From NCBI GenBank assembly GCA_964507035.1, contig CAZDOQ010000006.1:1-44579 (forward strand): DNA of 44,579 nucleotides, in the 5' to 3' direction. The translations under genes were made by a program, and so were the position numbers. Under the pieces are notes generated by a model, which had not been told where the DNA came from, made no database searches, and worked only from the letters and a program-made list of their open reading frames with translations. Shown piece by piece: positions 7,982 through 16,644 of the stretch. The stretch is from Pseudolachnospira sp964507035. Its GTDB lineage: Bacteria > Bacillota > Clostridia > Lachnospirales > Lachnospiraceae. Position 1 is the stretch's first letter; each line of letters starts with the position of its first letter.

Positions 7982-8782
7982 ATGTATTGCGATTTTCATG
8001 TGCACACCGCTTTCTCCAGCGATTCGGAGGCCGCTCCGGAAACGCAGCTGGAACAGGCGGTCCTCCTGGGAATGGAGGAAATTTGTCTGACAGACCACCA
8101 GGACTTTGACTTCCCGCCGGGAGATCTGGATTTTCTCCTGGACACCCCTTTCTATGTACCGGCGGTGCAGCGGCTTCAGAGGACCTATGAAGGCAAACTC
8201 CAGCTGCGCCTGGGGGTGGAGTTGGGACTTCAGCCCCATCTAAGCACCCAACTCCCCGTCTATGTGGACGCTTATCCTTTTGATTTTGTCATCGGCTCCA
8301 CCCACCTCTCCCGGCGCCTGGACCCCTATGAGCCGGAATTTTTCCAGGGGATCACCGAGGCGGAGGCCTACCGGACCTATTTTGAGGAGGAACTGGAAAA
8401 CCTGCGCCAGTTTCACTGCTTTGACGTAGCGGGCCATCTGGACTATGTGCTGCGCTATGGAAAAACCGGGGGAGACCGGGACCCCATGGACGCCTACGGG
8501 GATGTGCTGGAGGAGATCCTGCGGACTCTCATTGACAAGGGAAAGGGGCTGGAGTGCAACACCGCCGGGTTCCGTTCCCGGTGCGGCGTTCCCAACCCCA
8601 GCCCCTCCGTTCTCCTGCGCTACCGGGAGATGGGCGGTGAAATTTTAACCCTGGGTTCTGACGCCCATGACCCCAAGGATCTGGGCAGCCATTTTGGAGA
8701 GCTCCGGGATCTGTTAGCCGCCTGCGGCTTCCGGTACTATACGGTGTTCCGGGAGCGTAAACCCTACTTTTTGCCGCTGTAA
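7982..8782 (+). CDS. PHP-domain histidinol-phosphatase (HisJ/HisK type)
   Basis: A 266-residue PHP-family phosphoesterase that probably dephosphorylates L-histidinol phosphate in histidine biosynthesis. The N-terminal metal motif FHVHTAFSSDS (H6, H8) and LTDHQDF are clear, followed by GVELGLQP, DFVIGSTH, FDVAGHLDYVLRYG and the C-terminal LGSDAHDPKDLG, which are the successive metal ligands of the PHP barrel. The family length is about 260-280. The gene stands alone with its own promoter, outside any his operon, so a different phosphoester substrate remains possible. Confidence 0.88.
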   Translation: MYCDFHVHTAFSSDSEAAPETQLEQAVLLGMEEICLTDHQDFDFPPGDLDFLLDTPFYVPAVQRLQRTYEGKLQLRLGVELGLQPHLSTQLPVYVDAYPFDFVIGSTHLSRRLDPYEPEFFQGITEAEAYRTYFEEELENLRQFHCFDVAGHLDYVLRYGKTGGDRDPMDAYGDVLEEILRTLIDKGKGLECNTAGFRSRCGVPNPSPSVLLRYREMGGEILTLGSDAHDPKDLGSHFGELRDLLAACGFRYYTVFRERKPYFLPL

Positions 8783-8822
8783 CCGCGTCCCCAGTGAACC
8801 GCATCCCGGTTTTCTCCCTTTC

Positions 8823-8869
8823 CGGCCGCCGGGCGTCAGGGCTTCCTATGGCTGGCCGCCCGGCGGCCG
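8823..8869. terminator. Long GC-rich hairpin between convergent genes
   Basis: Arms of 13 bp (8823-8835 and 8857-8869, CGGCCGCCGGGCG against its exact complement) enclose a 21-nt loop, between the PHP gene (+) and the nitrilase gene (-). There is no T-run on either side, so it is a weak candidate for bidirectional termination; the position fits. Confidence 0.5.
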
Positions 8870-8875
8870 AGTTTC

Positions 8876-9766
8876 CTATTTCCCCTCTCCATCCAGCCGG
8901 TACGCCTGCGGCCGCCGGTCCTGAAACACCGGGATCTGCGCCCGAACCCGGGAAACTAGGGAGAAATCCGCCTCGCCCCACACCACCTGCTCGATAGTCC
9001 CGGCCTGGCACACCACCTGCCCCAGGGGATCCACCAGCATGGAGGACCCGCAGGACACCGCGCTGCCGTATGCTCCACAGCCGTTGACGCAGGCCACGTA
9101 CAGCTGATTTTCTATGGCCCGGGCTTGGTTTAAGATCCGCCAGTGCTCCTGCCTGGAAAACGGCCACTGGGCCGGCACAAAGAGCAGTTTAATTCCCTGG
9201 AGGGCCAGAGACCGGGCCAACTCCCCAAACCGCAGGTCATAACAAAGAATCAGTCCAGCAGGAATCCCGTCCAGCTTGAAGGTGCAAAGGGCCTGACCCG
9301 GCTGAAAAAACCGGTTCTCCTCCGCCAGGGAAAAACCGTGGATCTTGTCATACTGGGCCAGCTGCCGCCCCTGCCGGTCAAAAACGTAGGCGGTGTTGTA
9401 AAAATACGGCTTCCAGCGCGGCGGCGTTCCCGGCTGACCCGTTCCTGCCCGACCGTTTCCCCGGCCAATGACGGAAGCCTCCTCCTCTGTCCGACCTCCG
9501 TCCCGGCGGATGACCAGGGAGCCGCCCACCAGGTTCATCTGATACCGGGCCGCCAGTTCTGCCAGCAGCGCCCGGCTCTCTCCCCCCTCCTCCTCTGCCA
9601 GTTCTTCCATCCGCTCCCTGGGAAAGAAGCCGGTGTTCCAGGTCTCCGGGAGCACCGCTACATCGCAGTGCTGCGCCGCCGCTTCCCCCACCAGCTGCTC
9701 CACAATCCGGCGGTTTTCCGCCGGCTGGTCCGGCTTCACGTCCATCTGCAGCAGGCCGATCCTCAT
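8876..9766 (-). CDS. Carbon-nitrogen hydrolase (nitrilase superfamily, omega-amidase-like)
   Basis: A 296-residue amidase of the nitrilase superfamily. The Glu-Lys-Cys triad is present: E41 in VLPETWNTGF, K141 in YDKIHGF and C175 in GLILCYDLRFGE. The closest family I recognise is the omega-amidase/YafV group, which hydrolyses alpha-keto-acid amides such as 2-oxoglutaramate. A basic, Gly-rich insertion of about 30 residues (roughly 89-119) enlarges the usual loop. The ATG at 9766 overlaps the stop of the FAD dehydrogenase gene (ATGA), and the gene ends the 15482-8876 operon. The exact substrate is unknown. Confidence 0.87.
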   Translation of the reverse strand: MRIGLLQMDVKPDQPAENRRIVEQLVGEAAAQHCDVAVLPETWNTGFFPRERMEELAEEEGGESRALLAELAARYQMNLVGGSLVIRRDGGRTEEEASVIGRGNGRAGTGQPGTPPRWKPYFYNTAYVFDRQGRQLAQYDKIHGFSLAEENRFFQPGQALCTFKLDGIPAGLILCYDLRFGELARSLALQGIKLLFVPAQWPFSRQEHWRILNQARAIENQLYVACVNGCGAYGSAVSCGSSMLVDPLGQVVCQAGTIEQVVWGEADFSLVSRVRAQIPVFQDRRPQAYRLDGEGK

Positions 9767-11172
9767 ACCGTCTCCTTCTCCGCCGCCAGAATTTGACGGC
9801 CCATATGGACTCCCATGGAGGAGGCCAGCATCAGTCCCCGGGTCCAGCCGCTGGAATCTCCCAGACAGTGGAGCCCCTGGATACTGGTGTTCAGGTTCTG
9901 GTCCATCTTCACCCGGTTGCTGTAGAACTTCAGTTCCGGCGAATACAAAAGCGTCTCCTCCGAGGCAAAGCCCGGCACCACCTGGTCCAGAGCCGCAATG
10001 AAGTTGATGATATTTAACATGGAGCGGTAGGGCATGGCCGCGGTGATATCTCCGGCCACCGCATCCGGCAGCGTAGGCTTCACATTGGACTGGGAAAGTT
10101 CCTTGGGCCAGGTGCGCTTGCCGTCCAGAATGTCCCCGTACCGCTGCACCAGAATGTGCCCGGCTCCCAGCATATTGGTCAGTTCTCCCACCTTTTGGGC
10201 GTAGGCAATGGGCTGATTAAAGGGCTGGTTAAAGTTGTGGGAGCAGAGGATTGCCAGGTTGGTGTTGTCCGACTTCAGTTCCTTGTAGGAGTGGCCGTTG
10301 ACCACCGCCAGGTCATTATCATAATTCTCCTGACTCACAAAGCCACCCGGATTCTGGCAGAATGTCCGGACCTTGTTCTTAAAGGGCTTGGGATAGCCAA
10401 TAAGCTTGGACTCATAGAGGACCCGGTTCACCGTCTCCATCACTTCGTTTCGGACCTCCACCCGGACACCGATATCCACTGTCCCCGGCTGGTGGGCAAT
10501 GCCGTGCTCCGCGCAGATGTGGTCCAGCCAGTCCGCCCCCCGGCGGCCGGTGGCAATGACCGTCCGGTTTCCGTAGACTTCCTGCTCCACGCCGCCATGT
10601 TCCAAAATCACCCCCCGGCAGACGCTGTTCTCCAGAATCAGGTTCCGGCATTCGTATCCAAACCAGATCTCCACCCCGTGGTCCAGCAGATACTGCTCAA
10701 TGGAGTAGTAGATTTTCTGGGCTTTTTCCGTGCCCAAATGGCGGATGGGACAGTCCACCAACTTCAGTCCAGCCCGGATGGCCCGCTTGCGAATCTCCTT
10801 GACCTCCTCCTTCTGGCCCAGCCCTTCCACATGCCGGTCCGCCCCAAACTCCAGGTAGATGGAGTCCGTGTAGTCAATGAGCTCCTGGGCAAACCGCTCT
10901 CCCACCAGCGTGGGAAAATCCCCTCCCACCTCATAGCTTAAGGACAGTTTGCCGTCGGAAAAGGCGCCTGCCCCGGAAAACCCGGTGGTGATATGGCAGT
11001 AGGGCTTGCAATTCACACATTTCTGGGTCTTCACCTTGGGGCAGCGGCGGTTTTCAATGGCCACCCCCTTCTCTACAATCAGAATATTCTGGGGACTTCC
11101 ACTGCGGATCAGTTCCAGGGCCGCAAAGATCCCCGCCGGTCCGGCGCCGATGATGATCAAATCATATTTCAT
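9763..11172 (-). CDS. FAD-dependent dehydrogenase (COG2509 type)
   Basis: A 469-residue NAD(P)/FAD-dependent oxidoreductase of the widespread but uncharacterised COG2509 group. The N-terminal dinucleotide fold is clear (LIIIGAGPAGIFAALEL), followed by the group's cysteine-containing segment (KTQKCVNCKPYCHITTGFSGAGAFSDGKL) and TVIATGRRGADWL. The C-terminal FAD contact is GDSSGWTRGLMLASSMG. The ATG at 11172 is preferred over a longer frame because the fold begins there and GGGGAG lies upstream; it overlaps the ligA stop by 11 nt. No substrate is known; similar genes often lie beside ligA or RNA-modification genes. Confidence 0.88.
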   Translation of the reverse strand: MKYDLIIIGAGPAGIFAALELIRSGSPQNILIVEKGVAIENRRCPKVKTQKCVNCKPYCHITTGFSGAGAFSDGKLSLSYEVGGDFPTLVGERFAQELIDYTDSIYLEFGADRHVEGLGQKEEVKEIRKRAIRAGLKLVDCPIRHLGTEKAQKIYYSIEQYLLDHGVEIWFGYECRNLILENSVCRGVILEHGGVEQEVYGNRTVIATGRRGADWLDHICAEHGIAHQPGTVDIGVRVEVRNEVMETVNRVLYESKLIGYPKPFKNKVRTFCQNPGGFVSQENYDNDLAVVNGHSYKELKSDNTNLAILCSHNFNQPFNQPIAYAQKVGELTNMLGAGHILVQRYGDILDGKRTWPKELSQSNVKPTLPDAVAGDITAAMPYRSMLNIINFIAALDQVVPGFASEETLLYSPELKFYSNRVKMDQNLNTSIQGLHCLGDSSGWTRGLMLASSMGVHMGRQILAAEKETV

Positions 11173-13177
11173 GCTCTTCTCCCCCATTCTGCAAATAGGT
11201 TTTCTTGTATATCTCCGCCTGTTCCGCCAGCTGCAGAAGTTCCTCCTCCGAGAGGATGGGAATGCCCAGTTCCTTGGCCTTCCGGTTCTTGGACGAATTG
11301 GAGTCCGTATCATTGTTAATCAAATAGCTGGTCTTGCTGCTGACGCTGCCCGCCGCCTTTCCGCCCAGGCTTTCAATCCACTCCTGGGCCGCCTTCCGGT
11401 TGGAAAAGTGCTCCAGACTTCCGGTGATCACAAAGGTTTTGCCCGCAAAGGGCTGGGCCGGGCCGTCCGCCTGGTGCTTTTCCAGTTCCAGCACTGCCAG
11501 CAGCCGGTCCAGCTGCTGCTGATGGGCCGGATCGGCAAAATATTCCTGAATCCCCTGGGCAATGACTTCGCCGATCCCGTCCACTTCCACCAGGTCATCC
11601 TGCCCCGCACGGCGGAGTTTCTCCACATCATAGTCGAAGGCACGGCACAGGGTCCGGGCATTGGCCGGGCCAATGCTGGCGATACCCAGGCTGTAGACAA
11701 GCCGGGGCAGGGTGGTATGCCGGGCCCGTTCCAGGGCTTCCATCAGATTGTCAAAGGACTTCTTCCCCAGTCCCTCCATCTCCGTAATCTCCGCCTCATG
11801 GTCTCCCAGAGCAAACAGATCCGCAAAGTCGTGGACGAACCCGGCGCCAATAAATTTTTCCAGAGTGGCCTCCGAGAGCCCGTCTATATTCATGGCGTCC
11901 CGGCTGACAAACAGGGCAAAGCTCTTAAGCTTTTTGGCCTGGCAATCCGGGTTGGTGCAGTAGAGAGACTTGACCTCCGTGGTCTGGTGGACCGCGGTCT
12001 TTCCGCCGCACACCGGGCAGATCTCCGGCGGCGCCACCGGACCGCTGCGGGTCAGATTGTCTGCAATCTGGGGAATGATCATGTTGGCCTTGTACACAGT
12101 GACCCGATCCCCGATCCCCAGCTGCAGTTCCTCCAAAATGCTCAGGTTGTGAACGCTGGCCCGGCTTACGGTGGTTCCCTCCAGCTGCACCGGTTCAAAG
12201 ATGGCAACCGGGTTGATGAGGCCGGTGCGGGAGGGACTCCACTCAATCTCCTTTAGGGTGGTCTCCTCCTGCTCATCCGCCCACTTAAAGGCAATGGAAT
12301 CCCGGGGGAACTTAGCCGTCCGCCCCAGGGACTGGCCGTAGGCAATGTCCTCATAGGTCAGCACCAGCCCGTCTGAGGGAAGGTCGTTCTCCGTCACCTT
12401 GCCGGCAAAGGAGATCACCGCCGAGGCCACGCTGTCCCGGCTCACACGCTCGTAGCACACCACGTCAAAGCCCATGCTCCGGAGCCACTCCAGCTGGGCG
12501 GACCGGGAGTTGTGGAACTCCACCCCGTCCGCCTTCACCAGGGTGAACGCGTAAAAGCTGACGTTCCGCTTGGCCGTCACCTGGCTGTTTAACTGCCGGA
12601 CGGAGCCGCTGCACAGATTCCGGGGATTCTTGTACTTTTCCTCTTCGTCCGTCAGCTCCGCATTGATCCGCATGAAATCAGAATAGCGGATTACTGCCTC
12701 CCCCCGGAGGAGCAGTTCTCCGGTGTAAGCAATCTTAAGGGGAATGTTCCGGAAGGTCCGGGCGTTGGCCGTCACCACCTCCCCAACTTCCCCGTTTCCC
12801 CGGGTCACGGCCTTGGCCAGTTCTCCGTTTTGGTAGGTGAGGACAATGGTCAGGCCGTCCATTTTCCAGGACAATAATCCCTCCTGGTCCCCCAGCCACT
12901 CCCCCAGTTCCCCAATGTCCTTGGTCTTATCCAGGGACAGCATGGGGCTCTCATGGGCCTCCTTGGGCAGCTGGCTCAACAGTTCATATCCCACATGGAT
13001 AGTGGGGCTTGCGGAGAGCACAACCCCGGTCTCTTTCTCCAGGGCCAGCAGTTCGTCATACAGCCGGTCGTATTCCAGATTGGGCATGATCTCCCGGCTC
13101 TCCTGATAATATGCCCGGGAAGCTGCGTTCAGACGCTCCACCAGTTCCTTCATCCGTTCCATTTTTGTCTGTTCCAT
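11162..13177 (-). CDS. ligA: NAD-dependent DNA ligase
   Basis: Seals nicks in replication and repair using NAD. The 671 residues contain, in order, the Ia domain, the adenylation domain with the KxDG nucleophile (LSWKMDGLTIVLTY), GEAVIRYSDF, a four-cysteine zinc finger (CPVCGGK and YCTNPDCQ), helix-hairpin-helix repeats (LPRLVYSLGIASIG and LVEVDGIGEVIAQG) and a C-terminal BRCT domain (KTFVITGSLEHFSNR). The length is standard. The start at 13177 has GTAGGAGG upstream and lies within the last 28 nt of the pseudouridine synthase gene. Confidence 0.97.
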   Translation of the reverse strand: MEQTKMERMKELVERLNAASRAYYQESREIMPNLEYDRLYDELLALEKETGVVLSASPTIHVGYELLSQLPKEAHESPMLSLDKTKDIGELGEWLGDQEGLLSWKMDGLTIVLTYQNGELAKAVTRGNGEVGEVVTANARTFRNIPLKIAYTGELLLRGEAVIRYSDFMRINAELTDEEEKYKNPRNLCSGSVRQLNSQVTAKRNVSFYAFTLVKADGVEFHNSRSAQLEWLRSMGFDVVCYERVSRDSVASAVISFAGKVTENDLPSDGLVLTYEDIAYGQSLGRTAKFPRDSIAFKWADEQEETTLKEIEWSPSRTGLINPVAIFEPVQLEGTTVSRASVHNLSILEELQLGIGDRVTVYKANMIIPQIADNLTRSGPVAPPEICPVCGGKTAVHQTTEVKSLYCTNPDCQAKKLKSFALFVSRDAMNIDGLSEATLEKFIGAGFVHDFADLFALGDHEAEITEMEGLGKKSFDNLMEALERARHTTLPRLVYSLGIASIGPANARTLCRAFDYDVEKLRRAGQDDLVEVDGIGEVIAQGIQEYFADPAHQQQLDRLLAVLELEKHQADGPAQPFAGKTFVITGSLEHFSNRKAAQEWIESLGGKAAGSVSSKTSYLINNDTDSNSSKNRKAKELGIPILSEEELLQLAEQAEIYKKTYLQNGGEEHEI

Positions 13178-13938
13178 CCGGGCCTCCTACTCGCTTTTTT
13201 TTTCCGGGACCCTTCTGTCCGCCCCGGTCCGCCGCTCTGGCCCCCGGCCTTCAGGGCTGCCAGCAGCGCCTGCCTCTCATCCCCCTGAATCTCCCGGTAC
13301 TCTCCGGGTTTCAAATCTCCCAGGGTGAGATTTACCACCCGCACCCGCTTTAGGGACACCACCCGGCATCCCAGAGCCTCGCACATCCGGCGGATCTGCC
13401 GGTTCAGCCCCTGGGTCAATACAATCCGGAACCGGTCCGGCCCCGTCTTTTCCACAGTGCAGGGACGGGTCATCGTGTCCAGGATGGGCACGCCGCCGCG
13501 CATATTTTCCAAAAACTCCAGGGTCACCGGCCGGTCAATCTGCACCAGATACTCTTTCTCATGGCCGTTCCGGCTCCGGAGAATCTGGTCCATCAGTTCT
13601 CCCATGTTGGTCATGAGGATCAGCCCTTCGGACTCCTTATCCAGCCGTCCCACCGGATAGAGCCGCTTGGGATATCCCACCAGATCCAAAATATTCTCCT
13701 CCCCGGCGTGGCGGGCAGTGGTGCAGACGATCCCCCGGGGTTTATACACGGCCAGCAGCACCTTGTCCTGCTCCGGCTCCACCGGGCGGCCGTCCACCAG
13801 CACCCGGCTCTCCGGGCCCACCTGGCAGCCAGGCCGGGCCACCTCCCCGTCCACCGTCACCCGTCCGGCCTCCGCCCACCGGTCCGCCTCCCGCCGGGAG
13901 CAGACACCGGCATCGCTCAAAAATTTGTTCAACCGCAT
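13150..13938 (-). CDS. RluF/RluB-family rRNA pseudouridine synthase
   Basis: A 262-residue RsuA/RluB/RluF-type pseudouridine synthase. An S4 RNA-binding domain fills about residues 1-60 (LNKFLSDAGVCSRREADRW). The catalytic aspartate lies in PVGRLDKESEGLIL, and the family's LTQGLNRQIRRM motif is intact, as expected for RluF-like enzymes acting on 23S rRNA. The C-terminal 30 residues are a basic Gly/Arg/Lys-rich tail overlapping ligA. A GGGAGGAG ribosome binding site precedes the ATG at 13938. The specific uridine target cannot be read from the sequence. Confidence 0.92.
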   Translation of the reverse strand: MRLNKFLSDAGVCSRREADRWAEAGRVTVDGEVARPGCQVGPESRVLVDGRPVEPEQDKVLLAVYKPRGIVCTTARHAGEENILDLVGYPKRLYPVGRLDKESEGLILMTNMGELMDQILRSRNGHEKEYLVQIDRPVTLEFLENMRGGVPILDTMTRPCTVEKTGPDRFRIVLTQGLNRQIRRMCEALGCRVVSLKRVRVVNLTLGDLKPGEYREIQGDERQALLAALKAGGQSGGPGRTEGSRKKKASRRPGWNRQKWNG

Positions 13939-13953
13939 GTTTTCTCCTCCCGG

Positions 13954-14796
13954 CTATATGCCAAGCAGCTGCAGCGCCAGGCCGCTGAGGACGCCGGTCC
14001 CGTAGAGGATGGCGGCCAGCCGCACATTCTCCCGCCGGTCCGGGTTGGCCCGAAACAGCACCGCCACGCCCATCCCGGCTCCGGACACCAGGCCAGCGGT
14101 GACGGCCCCAAAGGAGATGGCCCCGTCCAAAAACAGCTCCGCCAGCACCACCGAGGGCAGGCAGCTGGGGATCAGTCCCACCGCCGCCGTCAGAAAGGGC
14201 TGCCACAGGCCGGTGCCGGAGGCGATCCGGTGCACCATATCCTCGCCGCCCAGTTCCATCAGGATCTCCAGGCCCAGCATCAGCACCAGCAAAAAGCCGT
14301 AGATCTTCACGGTGTGCTCGAAAGCCGCCCGGAAGATTCCCTTCTCCTCCTCATGTACCTTCTCGCACAGCTGCTCCAGCCGCTTGGGTTTTCCCAAGGG
14401 ATGAAGCCGGTTCCAGCCGTCCGCCAGATACCCGGCGGCTACGCCAATGATGATCTTGCAGAGGATCAGTCTTCCCACCCAGGGGATTCCCTCCGGTCGG
14501 GCCATCAAAATCAGAAACGCCTCGTCCGATGTGGCAATGAACACCGCCAATAAGGTTCCCGGCGTCACCAGCCCCACCGCATACAAATTGGCGGAGGCGG
14601 CGGAGAAGCCGCACTGGGGAATGCACCCCAGCGCCGCGCCCAGCACCGGTCCCGCCTTTCCGGTCCGCTGCAGGGCCTGGGCAAACTTGTCCTGCCCCTT
14701 TTTCTCAATCCACTCCACCAACAAAAACGCTGCAAACAAAAACGGCAGCGGGCTGGTGGCTTCCCAAAAAGTTTCGATCAGTTCGGCCCAATCCAT
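13954..14796 (-). CDS. ArsP_2-type polytopic membrane protein (putative metal or arsenic transporter)
   Basis: A 280-residue membrane protein with about eight to ten hydrophobic segments. It has the PF11449-like signature: two similar halves, each with a proline-glycine-rich motif (LGCIPQCGFSAASANLY in the first, LIPSCLPSVVLAELF in the second) plus ATSDEAFLILM. The family is annotated as putative arsenic or manganese efflux, without firm proof. The ATG at 14796 with AAGGAG 8 nt upstream begins inside the end of the PPTase gene (19-nt overlap); a longer frame to 14904 has no membrane signal and is rejected. Confidence 0.82.
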   Translation of the reverse strand: MDWAELIETFWEATSPLPFLFAAFLLVEWIEKKGQDKFAQALQRTGKAGPVLGAALGCIPQCGFSAASANLYAVGLVTPGTLLAVFIATSDEAFLILMARPEGIPWVGRLILCKIIIGVAAGYLADGWNRLHPLGKPKRLEQLCEKVHEEEKGIFRAAFEHTVKIYGFLLVLMLGLEILMELGGEDMVHRIASGTGLWQPFLTAAVGLIPSCLPSVVLAELFLDGAISFGAVTAGLVSGAGMGVAVLFRANPDRRENVRLAAILYGTGVLSGLALQLLGI

Positions 14797-15482
14797 CCAA
14801 AAAACTCCTTCACTTCCTGCGGTCCCACCTGCCAGACCTCCGGCGCCAGTTTCTCTTCCCCGCAGACGGCCAGCACATATCCTGGAACCACTTCCCCAAG
14901 CCAAAACCGCTCCGGCTGCGCTTGCCCGCCCCGGCGCACCTGGAAAAGTCCGCCGTATGGCGCCGGAACTTCCCTTTGCTCCAGAAAGAAGGCCCTCAGA
15001 GACAGTCCCATCCCCTCCCCGGTTTTCTTCAGATAGCTTTCCCGCAGCGCCCAGATCTCAATAAACGCTTTTTCCGGATTCTTCGCCTGCCGGATGTACT
15101 CCTGCTCCCAGGGAGAAAAATACCGGCCCGCCACATCCGCTTTTCCAGGCCGGATTTCCTGGATATCCACGCCGGAGGCCCCTTGGGAAACCACGCTGGC
15201 CACATACGCCCCAGAGTGGGAGACATTAAACCCCACCTCCGGATGTTCCGGAAAGTACGGCTTGCCTCCCGGCTCCTCTGCCAGTTCCCGGCCCGGGGAG
15301 ATGCCCAGCCGCCCCAGCATAATCTGAAGCAGCAGCTCCGCCCCCAAGCTTTTGGCCCGGCTTGCCGCCGGGCGAATGCGTTCCAGCTTCCGGCGGCACC
15401 GCTCAGAAATCCGCGGTACAAAAAAAGCCTGGACCTCCGCCGGTTCCAGCCAGCGAACCTCCATGACAGCAGTCTGTATCAT
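14778..15482 (-). CDS. 4'-phosphopantetheinyl transferase (Sfp type)
   Basis: Transfers phosphopantetheine from CoA to a serine of carrier proteins. The 234-residue length is that of Sfp/Gsp enzymes. The two family signatures are present: VGFNVSHSGAYVAS with GVDIQEIRP (Mg ligand Asp), and FIEIWALRESYLKKTGEGMG, a variant of the WxxKEAxxK motif with Arg at the usual Lys. No NRPS or PKS genes are nearby, so it may serve acyl carrier protein or a remote cluster. First gene of the operon ending at 8876; a GAGGTGAG ribosome binding site precedes the ATG. Confidence 0.9.
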   Translation of the reverse strand: MIQTAVMEVRWLEPAEVQAFFVPRISERCRRKLERIRPAASRAKSLGAELLLQIMLGRLGISPGRELAEEPGGKPYFPEHPEVGFNVSHSGAYVASVVSQGASGVDIQEIRPGKADVAGRYFSPWEQEYIRQAKNPEKAFIEIWALRESYLKKTGEGMGLSLRAFFLEQREVPAPYGGLFQVRRGGQAQPERFWLGEVVPGYVLAVCGEEKLAPEVWQVGPQEVKEFFGWIGPN

Positions 15483-15602
15483 CTACTCACCTCTGGCTTT
15501 CCGTCTTGCCGCATTTCTTGCGGCAGCATGTTTATTATACCCTATTCTCCCCGCTCTGTCATGGACTTTTTCCCTTTTGTCTGCGGACAGGGAATCGGGC
15601 GC

Positions 15603-15646
15603 AAAAAAGCTGCGGGCCGGTTCTCTTCTCCCCAACCTGCAGCTTT
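15603..15646 (-). terminator. Rho-independent terminator after the MerR-hydrolase gene
   Basis: On the minus strand the arms AAAGCTGC and GCAGCTTT enclose a GC-containing loop and are followed by a run of six T. It lies 26 nt beyond the stop of the MerR-hydrolase fusion and closes the 18580-15672 operon. Confidence 0.8.
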
Positions 15647-15671
15647 CTTTGTTTTCTGCTTCCGTCCGTTT

Positions 15672-16619
15672 TCAGCGAAACGGCTTGCCCGGCTGCGCCT
15701 TTCCCGTCAAGATGGAAAGAACGCTCCGGCAGGGATACATCTCAATCCCGTAGTTGACCTCCAGCAGCTTCAGGCCAAATTCATGCTCCCCTTTGGTGGT
15801 GGAATCCACCCCATCCTTTGCCACCACCACCCGGTATCCCCGGTGGAACGCTTCAATGGCGGTCTGGGCCACGCACACATGAGTCCGCCAGCCAACAAAC
15901 AAGATGGTTCCAATCCGGAGCTGATCCAAAATCCTTTGAAGATCCGTTTGCAAAAAGCCGTTGAAAAAACTCTTCTTGATCACATAGTCCCCGGGAGCCG
16001 GCTCCAATTCGTCCATGATCTGCGCGCCCCAGGTTCCCTCTATGGCATGATCCTCCCAAATTTCCAGTTCCTTGTCCACGCCCTTCTGATGGGAGTCGCA
16101 GATATAAATCACCGGAATGCCCCTCTCCCGGGCCTCCTGGAACAGACGCTTCAGCGGTTCAATCACGTGGCGGATCCGTTTGCAGGGCAGGGCGCCTCCC
16201 TCCAGGAAGTCGTTCTGCAGATCCAGACCCACAATGGCTACATGGTCCCGGTTCCGGAGCAGCTGTTCTTCTTCATAGAGGAGCACTTCCCCACAGTCGT
16301 CCGAAGCCAGTGCTTTCTCCAGCACGCCGCGGATCCGTTCATACTCCCGCTCTGCCCGCTCCACCTGCCGCAGCTGCTTCTGAAAGATCAGCTGCAGGCC
16401 GCCGGGAGTGGACTGAAAGATCTCCTGGATCTCCGGCAGGGAGAATTTCAGATCCCGGTAAAACCGGATCTGCTGAAGCTGAAAGATATCTTCCTCCGAG
16501 TACAGCCGGTATCCGCCGGTGGAACGGGCGGATGGCTTCAGCAGGCCAATCTTCTCATAATGCCGGATACTCTTAATGGTCAGACCGGTTATCTCTGCCG
16601 CCACTTTAATCGTTACCAT
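15672..16619 (-). CDS. MerR-type DNA-binding domain fused to a nicotinamidase/isochorismatase-like cysteine hydrolase
   Basis: A 315-residue two-domain protein. Residues 1-70 are a MerR winged helix (ITGLTIKSIRHYEKIGLLKP, then TGGYRLYSEEDI); residues 75-108 form the dimerisation coiled coil. Residues about 125-305 are a complete cysteine hydrolase domain with D133 (GLDLQNDF), K216 (VIKKSFFNGF) and C249 (RTHVCVAQTA) in the triad positions, and D175/H177 plus HAIEGTWGA as in nicotinamidase relatives. Normal MerR effector domains bind metals or drugs; here the effector domain looks like an intact enzyme, so the protein may sense or turn over an amide. It is last in an operon with an NCS1 permease and a related stand-alone hydrolase. 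GAAGGAG precedes the ATG. Confidence 0.9.
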   Translation of the reverse strand: MVTIKVAAEITGLTIKSIRHYEKIGLLKPSARSTGGYRLYSEEDIFQLQQIRFYRDLKFSLPEIQEIFQSTPGGLQLIFQKQLRQVERAEREYERIRGVLEKALASDDCGEVLLYEEEQLLRNRDHVAIVGLDLQNDFLEGGALPCKRIRHVIEPLKRLFQEARERGIPVIYICDSHQKGVDKELEIWEDHAIEGTWGAQIMDELEPAPGDYVIKKSFFNGFLQTDLQRILDQLRIGTILFVGWRTHVCVAQTAIEAFHRGYRVVVAKDGVDSTTKGEHEFGLKLLEVNYGIEMYPCRSVLSILTGKAQPGKPFR

Positions 16620-16644
16620 GCGGCCACTCCTTCAAACCTGTTTC

